NCBI GenBank assembly: GCA_027943245.1
Contig: JANDJZ010000149.1
Span: forward strand, 32,585 to 96,584
Direction of reading: 5' to 3'
From: Acanthamoeba sp. SK_2022b
Lineage: Eukaryota > Discosea > Longamoebia > Acanthamoebidae
DNA: 64,000 nucleotides
Part shown: positions 38,401 to 49,681 of the stretch, in pieces
How the letters are laid out: every line of letters begins with the position of its first letter
Position numbering within the stretch: the first letter of the stretch is position 1
Translations under genes and position numbers: made by a program
The notes under the pieces: model-generated
Database searches by the model: none
What the model was told of the DNA's origin: nothing
The model's input: the letters and a program-made list of their open reading frames with translations, nothing else

Positions 38401-41154
38401 GCTTCTTCCGTTCGGTCTGGCCCTCCTTTTCGGTCTTTTGGTTCTCCTTGACCTCCTTCTCCACGAGCTGCGCCGTGCGCGAATGGATGAACTTGTGCTG
38501 GTGCTTAGCCTGACACTCCTCCGCCGTGTCCTCCTCTTCCTCCTCCTCCTCGCCCTCCTCATCATTCTCATCCTCGTCTTCGTCCATCTCTTCGTCGTCT
38601 TCGTCTTCCTCCTCGTCGTCTTCGTCCTCCTCTTCGTCGTCGTCCTCGGCCTTGGCCTTGGCCGGCTGCGCCTCATCGTCGGGGGAGTAGAGGCTGGGGC
38701 ACGTCACAAAGACCGAGATGCCGCGCGACTTCTCAATGATCTCCAGCGAGCTGCCAAAGGGCGCCTCCGCATCGGCCGACGCGCTGCCGTCCTTTTGGCC
38801 CTCCTCCGAGACCGTCATTATGTCCTCGCCGCGGAGGACGTCTCCCACGCGCAGCGTTTGGCAGAACGTCTGCCGGGCTAGGTGGTTCACCTCGGCCAAC
38901 GAGATGGTCGGGGCCAGCCGCCGCACCAGCTCGTAGTCGTCCTTGGGGCTCAGCAGCACGCTGTCTGCAGAGTGACAGTGTGAGACCCACGACCAGAATT
39001 GTAATCGAAGGCTGACGACTACAATAACAGGTTGACGACGACGCTAAGAATAAGGAGGAGGGTGATGAAAGTACCGAGAAGAGTGTCGTCCACGAGGTCC
39101 TCGATGAGGTCGGACGACTTGAGGGTGTCCTGCCCCTCGGCGTCTTGGTGGGCCTCCTTGATCAGGGCCGCCATATAGCGCTCGAGCTCGTGGGAGGTCA
39201 CGCCGTACTTGGCCATCCTCACCATCTCCTGCACTCCGCACTACCGAGCGAGCGAGACACAGAGCTAAGAGAGAGAGAGAGAGAGAGCCGTGACCGCGGC
39301 GGAGCTTGGGAGATACCTTGATGGCCTCCCTCCACGTAGTGGGGCGAGCAAACATGCAGAAGCTCGACACCGAGCAGTTGTCGCTGTGCGAATTGAAGAA
39401 GCTCCACTCGATCGAGGTGAACACCGGCGATTCGTAGGTCTGCTCGAGGGCATAGATGCGAGCCTCGAGCGTGCTCACTACGCAGCGTAAGAGGCGCGGA
39501 GACGAGGAGCGTTAAACAAACTGTGACCGCTTTGCATGTGAGAGAGACATACTCAGGACATAGCAGATGATTTCCGTTCGCATGTCGCGCACGGTGCGTT
39601 GGTTGGTGAGAGGGAAGAGATGGTTGATGGTGAGCGAGAACTGGTGGAGTAGCTCGTGTTGGAAAATGCTCATCCTCTCCCTTGGCGGCTCGAACGAAGG
39701 AGTAGGCTGTGTGCGCGAGAGCAAACAAATAATTGTTAATTATCGATAATTCAAGAAACGAATAAGCAACAAATCGTAGTGCTGCGTGGTCTACAGGTAC
39801 CTCAGGCACTTTTGGCGTCTCGCCTTCGCTCACCTCCTTGCCGAACAGGCTCTCGATGTGATTCTGGACCTGGACGTGATCGACGTCGCCTGCACCATAG
39901 AGTGCGAGAGCGATGAGTCCGGTTGGCTCACGGGGCCGGCCGTCAGGCCAGCCATCAGGTCACGCGTGGTGTCGGTGACGTACCCACGATGTAGAGCGTC
40001 ATCAGGTCGGGCCTGTACCACTTTCGGTAGAAACGACGAAGGTCCTCGGGGCCCCATTTCTTGATTTGCTCCACCAAACCGATAGGGAAGCGCCTGTTGC
40101 GGTGGGCGGGTTGGAAGAGAGAGGAAGCCTGTCAGACCGGTCAAGTATTATTGGAGACAAGAGGCGACTCACTTGGAGAGCAGGTTGTCGGCGTGGATCT
40201 GTTGGTACTCCTGGTACTCCACGCGGTAGCCAATCGAGTTGGATATCTGAGCCTGTGGGGGGGGGGTTAAAGGAGCGCTGCCCACACGAGGCCACGTAAA
40301 GGAGAGTCGTGAAGCTAACCTCTGACAGAATCGGCCCGCGCTCACTGTCCACTGCCTCCTTGGGAAAGAGGGCCTTGAAGGCCAGCTGATGCAGGGCGAA
40401 GAGGACCTTGTAGACGTTGTCCTCCGCGGCGTCCTTCTTCTCGGCGCCTTGGCTTTGCGTGTGCGTGGGCGCGTGGAAGGTGTAGACCGTGCTCCGAAAG
40501 TCGGTGTACGCGTTCGTGTCTCCACCAAACGACATGCTGACGCCACCGCGCACATCGCCCGGAGCAAGAACGACGGTCAGACTCGCAACACGCGGGGGAG
40601 AGCGGGAACAGGCCATCCATCATCAGACAGGGCGGCACTCACCCCCAAGTGGCAAACAGCTTGCGCATGGTCTCCGCATCCGGGTAGGCATCGGTTCCTG
40701 TGCCGAGTCGCAGGGTAAGCAGGGCGGCAGCGCTTGCCCTAAGCGAGTGTTGGAGTGCGTACCCATGAACACCAGGTGCTCAACGTAGTGAGCGATGCCC
40801 TGCTGGTCCTCCTCCTCGGCCAAAGAGCCCACATGCACGCGCAGGTAAGCGTCGAACGTGTTGGGCGGAGTCTAGGTTGGAGGCACGAGGGTTAATTTCA
40901 TCAATAACAAAGAAGAGTTAATTATGCGGGAGGCGATCAAGCATTATTTGACGCACTGTGTTGGGTTGAATGTAGTAGCGCAGACCGTTTGGCAGCGTCC
41001 CCGTCTTGATTCGGTCCCAATGAGGCAGCGTGTTGTCCAGATTTGCCAGGATTGTGTCGTATGGCAGCCCCGGACCGTTTGCCTTGCTGTTGGCCACGCG
41101 CAAATCACCCAACTTTGTCAGCAAACCAGAAGGGCTTTGCCTCTGCGCTTCCAT
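35428..41154 (-). CDS. M16 family zinc metalloprotease (pitrilysin-like), acidic inserts
   Basis: Twenty reverse-strand exons (41154-40957, 40871-40763, 40697-40643, 40536-40320, 40252-40173, 40093-39984, 39889-39801, 39706-39553, 39477-39317, 39228-39075, 38964-38344, 38273-37640, 37575-37515, 37404-37280, 37200-37034, 36945-36395, 36305-36249, 36165-35988, 35900-35751, 35627-35428) close in phase at about 1,356 aa. The inverted zinc motif is intact near residue 90: GIAHYVEHLVFMGTDAYPD. LPNGLRYYIQPN precedes it. GLVEQIKKWGPEDLRRFYRK-WYRPDLMTLYIVGD ends the first half. In the second half, EVSLAGHFD and ILSNRLFSVVRERKGLLYN are typical C-terminal M16 repeats. Two long Asp/Glu runs (about 38500-38660 and 37915-38060) interrupt the middle. 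One intron (38274-38343) appears to use a GC donor. No clear targeting peptide, so cytosolic or unknown location. Confidence 0.9.
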
Positions 41155-41668
41155 TATGAGTGTATGATTTGACAAATCTTTTTTGTGCCTTTAACTGTTT
41201 TTTGTCCCTTTTTTCTTGCTTTTTTCTGCTTGGGCAAAGCCTCGCTGAATGCCAGGCTTGGGCAGCAGGGCACCTTGGCAGCAGCCCTTATCAAGTACGC
41301 GCAGGTCTCTCTACGAGGTGTAAGGCAGGACCTTCGTGCATTTGCTTCCGCTGGTCGATCAGAAGACCCGAATCCACGAACAACGGCCTTCTCATGTCTT
41401 ATCCAGCATCGTGAGCAGCTACTTCCACGACACCCTGATGGCCCAAGTCGTTTTAAGTACATACGGTGACGATTCGGTCCTCTACCCACCTCTCACCTCT
41501 GAGGTCTGCCGCAGCCAGCCAACCACCTCTCCTGCGCAAACAGGTAACCCTACGCCACGCCTAGCGCGAGTTTTCTCGGTTGTTGGGCGGGAGTGGAATG
41601 CCGGGCGAGTGGCGGCACGGTTTGATAGAAGGGTAAAGACAGGAGGGGAGGAGAACAGGTGCGTCTCC
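41155..41668. other. Spacer upstream of the M16 gene, no gene recognised
   Basis: About 500 bp between the M16 start and the RFC5 stop, both on the reverse strand, so it must hold the M16 promoter. A plus-strand open stretch around 41336-41540 encodes a peptide with SSIVSSYFHDTLMAQ. I cannot support it as a gene. Confidence 0.4.
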
Positions 41669-43426
41669 TCAGGCGGACACTTCCATTCCGCACGCTGTCT
41701 GCTCTCGCGCCTCCTGCACAGCATTTTAGGGAGGAGAAAGGCGGTGAGTTGGCAAAACATCTCTATCGACCTGAACGAAATGATGAGGCCAACCTGGAAA
41801 ACACCAACTAAGGCGCCCAGCTGCATCTTCTCTGTGGCTCCCTGGGACAAGCGGTACCTGCGAGAGAGAGAGAGAGAGAGAGAAAGTGAGTACAGTACAC
41901 AACTTTGGCCAGAGGGGGCAGCGCGCTACGCACTCAATCTCCGCGAGCATGTCGAGAAGCTGGATCTTGGTCTCGGTGGGAAAGTCAATTCGGTCGATGT
42001 AGGGATGAATCTCCTTGACCACGTCGATGAGGGCGACGCCCTTGAGCCGCCGAAGCTCTTGCACATCTGGGATTGTGGAGAAGGAACGCAGTCAGCTCGA
42101 GCCCACACGGCTGCATGATCTGCAAAGGGTCGGGCACTGTTATAGGCCTCGGCGTAGTCCTCTTGAAGAAGCCACTGCACGATTTGGTGAACGTCCTTCG
42201 GCTCAGGATTGCCCGTGCACAGGTAGATGGACTGCTCGTCGACATCGCCAAACGACATAGAGGCGGACTGGGTGTTGGAGCACCATGCTCGGTCAGTGCT
42301 GGAGCCCTCGCTGGGACAGGCGCTTGGAGAACAGGGAGGAAGGGCTCACCTGCAGGATGTTCAAACACTTTCGCATATCGCCGCCTGAGAGTCGAAGGAT
42401 GGCCTCGACCGCCTCGGGGGTCACCTTGATCCTGTGATGCAACGAATAGTCGCTCGGCACGTCAGCTGATGGAGCAAGCAGGTTCTGATGGAGCTCAAGG
42501 AGTTTTGGGGGTGGGCGAGCGTACTTTTCCGAGTCGATCACCTCCTGCAGGCGTGGAAGGACCAACTCCTTCTTCAGTGGAGCGAAGCGGAAACGAGTGC
42601 AACGAGACTGCAGAGCCGGGATGATCTTATTGATGTAGTTGCCGATCAAGCAGAATCTGGTGTTGCGTGTGTACTTCTCAATGACTGGCCATCGCGTAGA
42701 ACGATGTCAGCCATGAACGGCACAAATGGAGCAAAGGGTTCAAAGCCCGCAATGTACCTCGTCGCAGGGCGTTCTGAGCTGCAGAGGTCATGGAATCAGC
42801 TTCGTCCAAAATGATGAGCTTCACGCCAGAGCTGCAGTGTAAGGAGTCGGTGAGGTGGTGTCTGTTCTTCTTGGCTCTTCTTCGGGTGGAGCCCCGTACC
42901 TGAAGATCTTTCTTGTAGAAGCAAAGTCTTTGATCTGCTCGCGCACCACGTCGATACCTCGGTCGTCCGAGGCGTTCAACTGGATGATGGTGAGTCCACC
43001 TGTTTTGAAGGCCGTATAGCGAATGGGAAGAGGCAGCGCACCTCAAGAACCATCGACTGGAAGTTGTTACCGTAGAGATATCTGGCGCAGGCTAGGATGG
43101 TTGACGTCTTGCCAGTGCCTATGTTGAGCGACACCTGCGGTAAGGGCTTTTCCACAATCAGGCGTGGTGAAGGAAATTGTACCGGGAGGACCATAAAACA
43201 GAAGATGAGGCAGTTTCCTCTCATCTATAAGCTTGCGAACTGATGAGAGGTTAGCACGGCTGACGCTCAAAAAAACGATTCGTTGAAAATTACAACACGT
43301 ACTGGTCTTCACGATTTGGTCGTGCGAAATGACGTCATCGAGCTGTTTGGGCCTGTACTTTTCTACCCACGGCAGATTTTCAACTGTGCCCTTGCCACTT
43401 GTGGCAATTTCCATCTTATCTTCCAT
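41669..43426 (-). CDS. RFC5: Replication factor C small subunit RFC5 (yeast Rfc3)
   Basis: AAA+ subunit of the clamp loader that places PCNA on DNA. Eleven reverse-strand exons (43426-43303, 43239-43183, 43118-43042, 42979-42900, 42831-42758, 42684-42525, 42431-42350, 42267-42138, 42066-41934, 41857-41794, 41713-41669) give 341 aa (human RFC5 340). Motifs in order: LPWVEKYRPKQLDDVISHD, Walker A (YGPPGTGKTSTILACA, split by an intron), LNASDDRGIDVVREQIKDFA, Walker B KLIILDEADSM, sensor NTRFCLIGNY, SRC box ALQSRCTRFRFAPL, and LSGGDMRKCLNILQ. The LDEAD box and the arginine of the SRC motif are intact. The nested transposon begins 62-65 bp upstream of the start codon. Confidence 0.96.
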
Positions 43427-43487
43427 TTTATATATAAAAAGGGAACACAAGCTTGGCGCGAACAAAACGAAATGGCGGGAAGCGGTG

Positions 43488-43491
43488 TTAA
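43488..43491. repeat. TTAA target-site duplication, left
   Basis: TTAA directly abuts the left terminal inverted repeat; an identical TTAA abuts the right one at 51013-51016. TTAA duplications are used by the piggyBac and Kolobok superfamilies, among others. Confidence 0.8.
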
Positions 43492-43568
43492 GGGGGAAGT
43501 ATGGTTTGAAAATAAAAAAAAATGAGCACCGTGGCGGCCGCGCAACACCATCGGCGCTTGAAGAATGC
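43492..43568 (+). repeat. Left terminal inverted repeat
   Basis: 77 bp, the reverse complement of 50936-51012. Mismatches at five sites: CG/TG, CG/CA three times, and TG/CA. Confidence 0.9.
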
Positions 43569-44029
43569 AGCTGGCTCTGTTGTGGTGCAAGGGAATGTGA
43601 GTAATATGCAATATAACCAATAGATTCGAGGAAGGGCATGGACAGGAAAAGAGGACTTAGGCGTAAGAGTGGTACTGTGCCAATGCCAAGAGAAGATGGA
43701 AGATGAACTTTGTCGGTGCACTTTGTTCACCTTCATTGATCCCCAAGTAACTCAAGAAAAAAGAAAAGCATACCAAAAAGAGTATGGACACTGACGAAGG
43801 ACGAAATGATGGCAGGAGAAGGAGCAAGAGTGAGAAGAGAAGGAGAGGCAAGAACAAGAGCAGCAAGAGTGAGCCAAAGAGCAGCAAGAGTGAGAAAGCC
43901 ATGAGAAACAAGAGTGAAAGACTCACAAGGTAGAACGGTGCAAGAAAAGATGGGTGGCTTGATGGTTGAAGCAATGCCAGAGTGCCTCTCCTCCTCGTCG
44001 TCGGACCCGGGTGAAAGCCAAAGCTGAAT

Positions 44030-44478
44030 TGCCCTATCTCTGGGCCATGACTGAGCTTGCACCGTTCGCTGACCTCATCTCGCTGCTTGCTTGTCCATTT
44101 TGCTGCAAAATGAGCTTAGAGTGCACCAAGTGGTGTTGCATGAATGGCAGCTTTTCAATGGTGCTCATGGAAGGCCCACTGCCACTTTGTCTTTGACTTC
44201 CGCAGCACAACACCCTCCACAAGCAACCCACACTGCTGTGACGCACCCACTCGGTTTGTAATAGCCTGGGGTGCTCATGGTTTAGGGTTTGAGGCCCTCA
44301 AGTCCACCTTTGCGATGTCTGGCGGCATCCTACCTCTCAGCAAGAAGCAATATGCACTTATGATGAAGGACTTGGTACACTTCCCCCTTGTTTCTTTTTT
44401 GCTTTCTTGAACTTGTTACTGAGCTGGTTGAACAGGTTGGACCAGTGCTCACTGATCTTGCGGACGAATCCGGGTATC
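44030..44478 (+). pseudogene. Transposase, N-terminal part (disrupted)
   Basis: Contains a Cys-rich stretch (LLACPFCCKMSLECTKWCC) and then a segment with TRFVIAWGAHGLGFEALKS and GILPLSKKQYALMMKDL. The latter resembles the early part of the transposase domain in large eukaryotic DDE elements that are often labelled Mutator-like or Kolobok. The reading frame changes along the segment, through introns or decay, and the copia insertion at 44479 cuts it. No function remains. Confidence 0.55.
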
Positions 44479-44640
44479 TGTTGGAATACCTATAATCTCG
44501 AGTATTCCTATTCCTTTTCTTATTCTCCTTGTCTTTATACTTGTCAAAACTCCTAAATACATCATTCTCTTCTTTCCTCTACTTTGACCATGTCTCTTGG
44601 CTTCTCAGCCTTTCTTCCTCTCTCTCTTGACCTTCCAACA
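44479..44640 (+). repeat. copia 5' LTR
   Basis: 162 bp, TG...CA ends with 8-bp inverted termini. Pyrimidine-rich in its second half. The sequence right after it (GGTTATGGGACC) occupies the primer-binding-site position, but I could not match it to a specific tRNA. Confidence 0.95.
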
Positions 44641-44704
44641 GGTTATGGGACCATGTTACCTCTAGCGCACAACCATGAACTTGAACACCATCACCTTATG
44701 AATT

Positions 44705-45622
44705 GTTCCCCTTTGAGACCAATCCTTGTTCACTGAGTGGAGTCGCACCATGCGCCTCGCTCTCCATGAACAAGGGCGCACCAAATACATCACCAACAAC
44801 TACATGGCAGTCGTCCAGGCTGTCGATCTCTATGACATCGCAAGCACTTCAGAGCTGTTCAGCTCCCTGGGTATCAATGACAGCGTCATTCTCACATCAG
44901 ACTCAGTCTCCAGGGAGAAGTCTAAGTCAGCTGCCTCAAGCTCTTCAGTGAAGAAGGCCGGCAAGTACGTCTCCCCATTTTCCAATGCTGATAGTCTCAA
45001 GTCTGCTTGGGAGATTTGCAAGGGTCACAGGAAGACGTTTGTCTTCATATGCAGCACCATAGCCCCCAAGCTACTGGAGGACATCTCCAGCATGAGCGAC
45101 AGCTGTCCACTCACTCTATGGACCACCATCAACAACTGCTATGGGAACAATGATGTTGCCCTCCAGGCCAATCAATGTGATCTTGGAAAACCCAAAACCT
45201 ATCTCCTCAAGCCTGGCGACACAGTACGCTCAGTCTGGGCCCACATTCAAGTGCTAGTCAGCATTCTCACAGTTGACACTGGTGGTCACAAGATCTTGGA
45301 GCGCAGTCGCCTCATCATCCTGGCCACAGTGCTGTGCAGCATCAGCCCCAACTTCAACGCCCAGTTTAATGTGCTTGTGGACGACGCACCTACAGAGGCT
45401 GTTCTTAAGGCTCTTGACCGTGTGGAGGCATTGCTCCTAGCTGTCCCCAACATGGACACCATCCTCTACGCTGGGCACAGTAGCCAGCACCTGCACTGTG
45501 TGGACGGGCCACACCAGGCGTATCAGATGCAGCATGCGCCAGGTTCTGGCCTGCACCCAACACACCTGCATGCATCTGTTGGGCTGGCCCTGCTCGATAT
45601 GCTGCTGCAACGACAGGGTTGA
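44705..45622 (+). pseudogene. copia gag region
   Basis: Long open reading frame with the helical UBN2/gag-like pattern (KSAWEICKGHRKTFVFICST, LTLWTTINNCYG, SVWAHIQVLVSIL). A CHHC zinc-knuckle-like segment (WCPHHRSTGHSLEECC) follows near 45630-45690 in another frame, so gag and the knuckle are separated by a frameshift. Confidence 0.75.
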
Positions 45623-45627
45623 CATGG

Positions 45628-48600
45628 TGGTAAGTGGTGTCCTCACCACAGGTCCACTGGCCACTCCCTTGAGGAGTGCTGCAAGGTCGCTCACCATCAC
45701 TCACTGCTGACTGGTCATGATGCTGCTCTGGCCACCATGACCACTGCCGCCATAGCCACCACTGCCACACTGCCTCCGCATGCCTCCCAGGCGTCAATCT
45801 TTGCTGCCATGACAGCTGCTGCTGCCTCCACGCACCCAAGTGATTTTCTTGTCACCACCAAGGCGGACGTGTACATGACCATGTTTTCCCCCAAGTCACA
45901 CGACAATAAACAGCACTCCATCTACTCCGTCTTCTCAATGTCCCCAGTTAGTCTCCCCACCATTGCCAACACTGGGGCCATGCAGCACACCACCAACCGT
46001 TGGGATATTCTCCATGATTTTGTTCAACTGCCAACTCCTTCACAGCTCATGTGTGCTGATGGTGGTCACATTGACTGTGTAGGGCATGGTACTCTGGACA
46101 GTGTCACCACCATTGACGGCATGCCCAGTAGTGTCATCATGTGCAATGTTGCATACATCCCAGCCACGTCACACACCCTGGTGTCTCCACAACAACTCCT
46201 GGATGCCAGCTTCCACATCAACTTCAACCAATGGGACAGATTCTTATTCTCCTATGAGGGCCAACCCTCCCTCCGCAGTCAGCAAGTAGGCAACCTCTAC
46301 CACTTCAACATCGCATTCACACCAGCCTCTCAGGGCGCCACACATGTCACTCTCTCCGCCATGTGCAGCCCACTCACACTGGAGCTTATACATCAACGAC
46401 TTGGGCATGCCAGCATCAAACACTGTCATAAATTTGTTCAGCAGTTGGCTGAACTTAGCAAGCGCAAGAAAAGTGAGATTCTCTCCACACCATCTCCACC
46501 AACATGCAACATCTGCCTTGTCAGTAAGCAAACTGCCCATGGGATCAGCCATGTCCCACACACAAACAGCACCACCAGAGGGCGCTATCCCAGCAATCTC
46601 ATTTCACTCAACCTTGTCAGCCCAATGCACTGTCGCTCGGTGGGAGGGCACATCTACCTTCTCACCACCACCAACTCCTACCCACATGCATTTTGTCTGG
46701 CCCTTACCCAACAAATCATCAGCAGCAATCACTGCCACACTCAAGGCCATCACAGTCACCTTTCCACCATCCCTGCGGATACACTGTGTTCAGCTTGACA
46801 ACACCAAGGAACTTAACACACTTGTCAGTCAGTGGATACTTGGAGTTGGAGGAAAGCGCAAGCCTACGCCACCCTACACCTTGGAGTATAACAGTGTGGA
46901 TGAGCATTTCAACCAGGAAATCATGGCCAGAACACGCTGCCTCCTATTTGACGCCCATCTACCTAGCAAGTGGTGGGTGGAGGCCACGTGCCACACATGC
47001 AACATCATCAACATGACACCCACTCACTCAAATCTGAACAATGCCTCTCCCTACTTCCTGTGGCATGGTGTACCACCACTGTCACACCACCTCCATGTCT
47101 TTGGCGCACCAGGCATGATGCACCTCCATGCACACTAGCAGCACAAGATATCAGTGCAGTCCATGCCAGTCCACTTCCTGGGAACCATGGACTACTCAAC
47201 CTCCACCTACCATGTATTCATCACCAGCCAGCGCAGGGCAGTGGACACATGCAACATCATCTTCAATGAGGACAGCGTCTGCCTGTTGGCTGACAGCCTA
47301 CCCACCCCCACCAATGCAGGCCTCTTGTACACTCCACTCTTCTACAATGATGATGACCTGCCCCCGCCTGGCAGCACTGCAGAGCCAGCACCTGGCCAAG
47401 CAGCCATCTCACCACCCACAGGGCGCTCACTGGGTGAGGCAACAGTTGGGGATCAAGACAAAGATGCCGCCAACAACACCTCCAGCGAAGACACCATTTC
47501 CACAGATGCCCAACATGTGTCAGGCAACCCAAGCGCCACATCCATCACAGTTGGCCCCAGTGACTTGGCGCCAACCACGCCTGTCACCATACCACACATT
47601 CTCACATCATCCCACAGCACAGCCACCATCAACAGCAAGCAGATCAACAGGGCCACCACTGACAGTGCAAAACACGGTGGTCCAACAGTCACACACACAC
47701 AGTCCAGGCGCAACATACAACAACCCACATGCTTCGCCAACGCCCAGCCTCCCCAGGGCGCACCAGGACCATCCTACCAGGCTACTCTCGACCTCATCAC
47801 ATCCATTCTTGGCACACAAGCCTCACACAAGACACACACGATGCTGCAACTCCAACGCATGGCACATGAGCTCAAGCCAGCACAGAACACTACACTCATT
47901 CCCCATACATTCAAAGAGGTTCTCAAGTCCAACACCAAGGACCTATGGCTGGTGGCCATGTGAGACGAGATCCATGCACTCATCAAAAACGACACCTTCA
48001 AGCTTGCCAACCTACCATGGGTGCTCAAGCTCAAGGCTGCCAGAGTCCACAAGGCACACTGGGTTGCATGAGGATTCTCACAGAAGGCCAGTGTTGATTT
48101 CAACAACACATACACACCGGTCATGAAGCTCAAAAATCTACATCTGCTCCTGGTGTACGCCATCATGAATGGTTTCATCACTCACTCAATGGATATCAAC
48201 AATGTGTTTCTTCAGGCCAAGCTACATGAGGAGGTCTACGTCACTCAGCCCAAGGGTTTTGTTGACACTGGCCACCCTCATCACATGCTACGCCTAAAGA
48301 GGGCTCTCTACAGCCTAAAACAGGCACCTCTCGCCTGGAACCGCACCCTCAACACCTTCCTCACTGAGATCGGTTTCCGTGCTGCCTCCACCAATCCATG
48401 CCTCTACGCGCTCCACAACCACCCCAGCAAGATGGAAGGCAACCAGAACATGTACAACCCCAAGTTACACACAATCTTCATCAACTCAAGTGCTGAAGGG
48501 ATGCCTCAAGTCATCCTGTCCATCTATGTTGACAATCTCCTCATTGTTGGTCTTCCCAGCAATGTTGACGCTGTCAAAGAGAAACTTCTACAACGATTCC

Positions 48601-49489
48601 ACATCAAGGATTTTGGTGTGGTCACCACTATCCTCAGCATCAATGTTAACTATGATGTCTCAAAGGGGGTGCTTGACATATCCCAACAACAAAAGATAGT
48701 TGATCTGGCCTGCAAATTTGATGTTGTTCACTGCAAGCCCCTTGGGTGCCTGCTTCCTGCAGGCATGAACCTACATGTTGTTGAAAACACCTTGCTGGCG
48801 CATGGTCATCTCAAGGATTGTTGCAGTGTCAGAGCGCTCCTCTACATCACCCTGGCCATGTGGCCAGACATTCTTCATGCTGTCATATATCTCTCTTGCT
48901 TTGTCTGCGCTTTTGACACTACCCACTTTGAGGCAGCTAGACATGTGCTGCAGTACCTAAACAGGACCAGCGTGCAGATGATATGATACAGCTGAGGGGT
49001 CAGGCATGACCCGGTCATTCACTGTGACGCCAGCTATGGCACTGATCCACTGACCATGAAATCCTACTCTGGCAACATTGTGCTGTGGGCCGGTGGACCG
49101 GTTGTGTGGTGGTCCTGTCTACAAAAGCAGTAGCACTGTCTACTGCTGAGGCCGAACTTGCTGCGGTGACTGACGCTGCATGACAGGCACTCTACCTATG
49201 ATGTCTACTGCCTGCGCTCGGTTTCAAGCTACTTGAGCTGATGAGAATCCTTAATGACAATCAATCTGCCATCACCATCGTTCACAAGCCAGTCTTCGCC
49301 TGGCCTAAGAGACTCAAGCATGTCATGATCTGACATGCCTTCATCTATGACCACATCCAACAGGACAACATCACTGTCAGCTACATTCTGACCAACAAAA
49401 ACCTTGCTGACTTCCTTATGAAACATGTTGCCACACCCAAGCTGAAATGTGACAAGCAGGCACTCAATCTCTCCATCCAAAGTGTCTAA
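45628..49489 (+). pseudogene. copia pol region: protease, integrase, RT, RNase H
   Basis: Copia order. Protease near 45965 has lost its aspartate (ANTGAMQHTTNRWD where DSGA is expected). GAG-pre-integrase (LIHQRLGHASIKHCH, with PTCNICLVSK) is at 46380-46530. The integrase core breaks at a frameshift near 46690 and continues to 47138. RT at 48120-48990 shows MDINNVFLQAKLHEEVYVTQ, LKRALYSLKQAPLAWN and SIYVDNLLIVG, where YVDD has become YVDN. RNase H (VIHCDASYG) to 49460. In-frame TGA stops at 47961, 48069, 48984, 48993, 49181, 49199 and 49331. Confidence 0.9.
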
Positions 49490-49517
49490 TATGGTCACTC
49501 TTGATTCTGGGGGGGAG

Positions 49518-49681
49518 TGTTGGAATACCTATAATCTTGAGTATTCCTATTCCTTTTCTTATTCTCCTTGTCTTTATACTCGTCAAAACTCCTAAATACA
49601 TCATTCTCTTCTTTCCTCTACTTCAACCACATCTCTTGGCTTCTCAGCCTTTCTTCCTCTCTCTCTCTCGACCTTCCAACA
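49518..49681 (+). repeat. copia 3' LTR
   Basis: 164 bp. Differs from the 5' LTR at five dinucleotide sites (seven bases) and by one CT unit. Confidence 0.95.

Larger units (their letters stand above)
44479..49681 (+). mobile_element. Ty1/copia LTR retrotransposon, decayed
   Basis: Complete structure: 5' LTR, gag, pol with protease, integrase, reverse transcriptase and RNase H in copia order, a G-rich polypurine tract (GGGGGGGAG, 49509-49517), then the 3' LTR. Flanked by the 5-bp duplication GTATC (44474-44478 and 49682-49686). The LTRs begin TGTTGGAA and end TTCCAACA. Seven mismatched bases and one 2-bp indel separate the LTRs, so the insertion is not recent. Frameshifts and several stops make it non-autonomous. 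Confidence 0.95.

Noticed and set aside
44641..44660. Assignment of a specific tRNA primer to the copia element
   Set aside because: The sequence after the 5' LTR occupies the right place, but I cannot match it to a known tRNA 3' end without a tRNA set for this organism.
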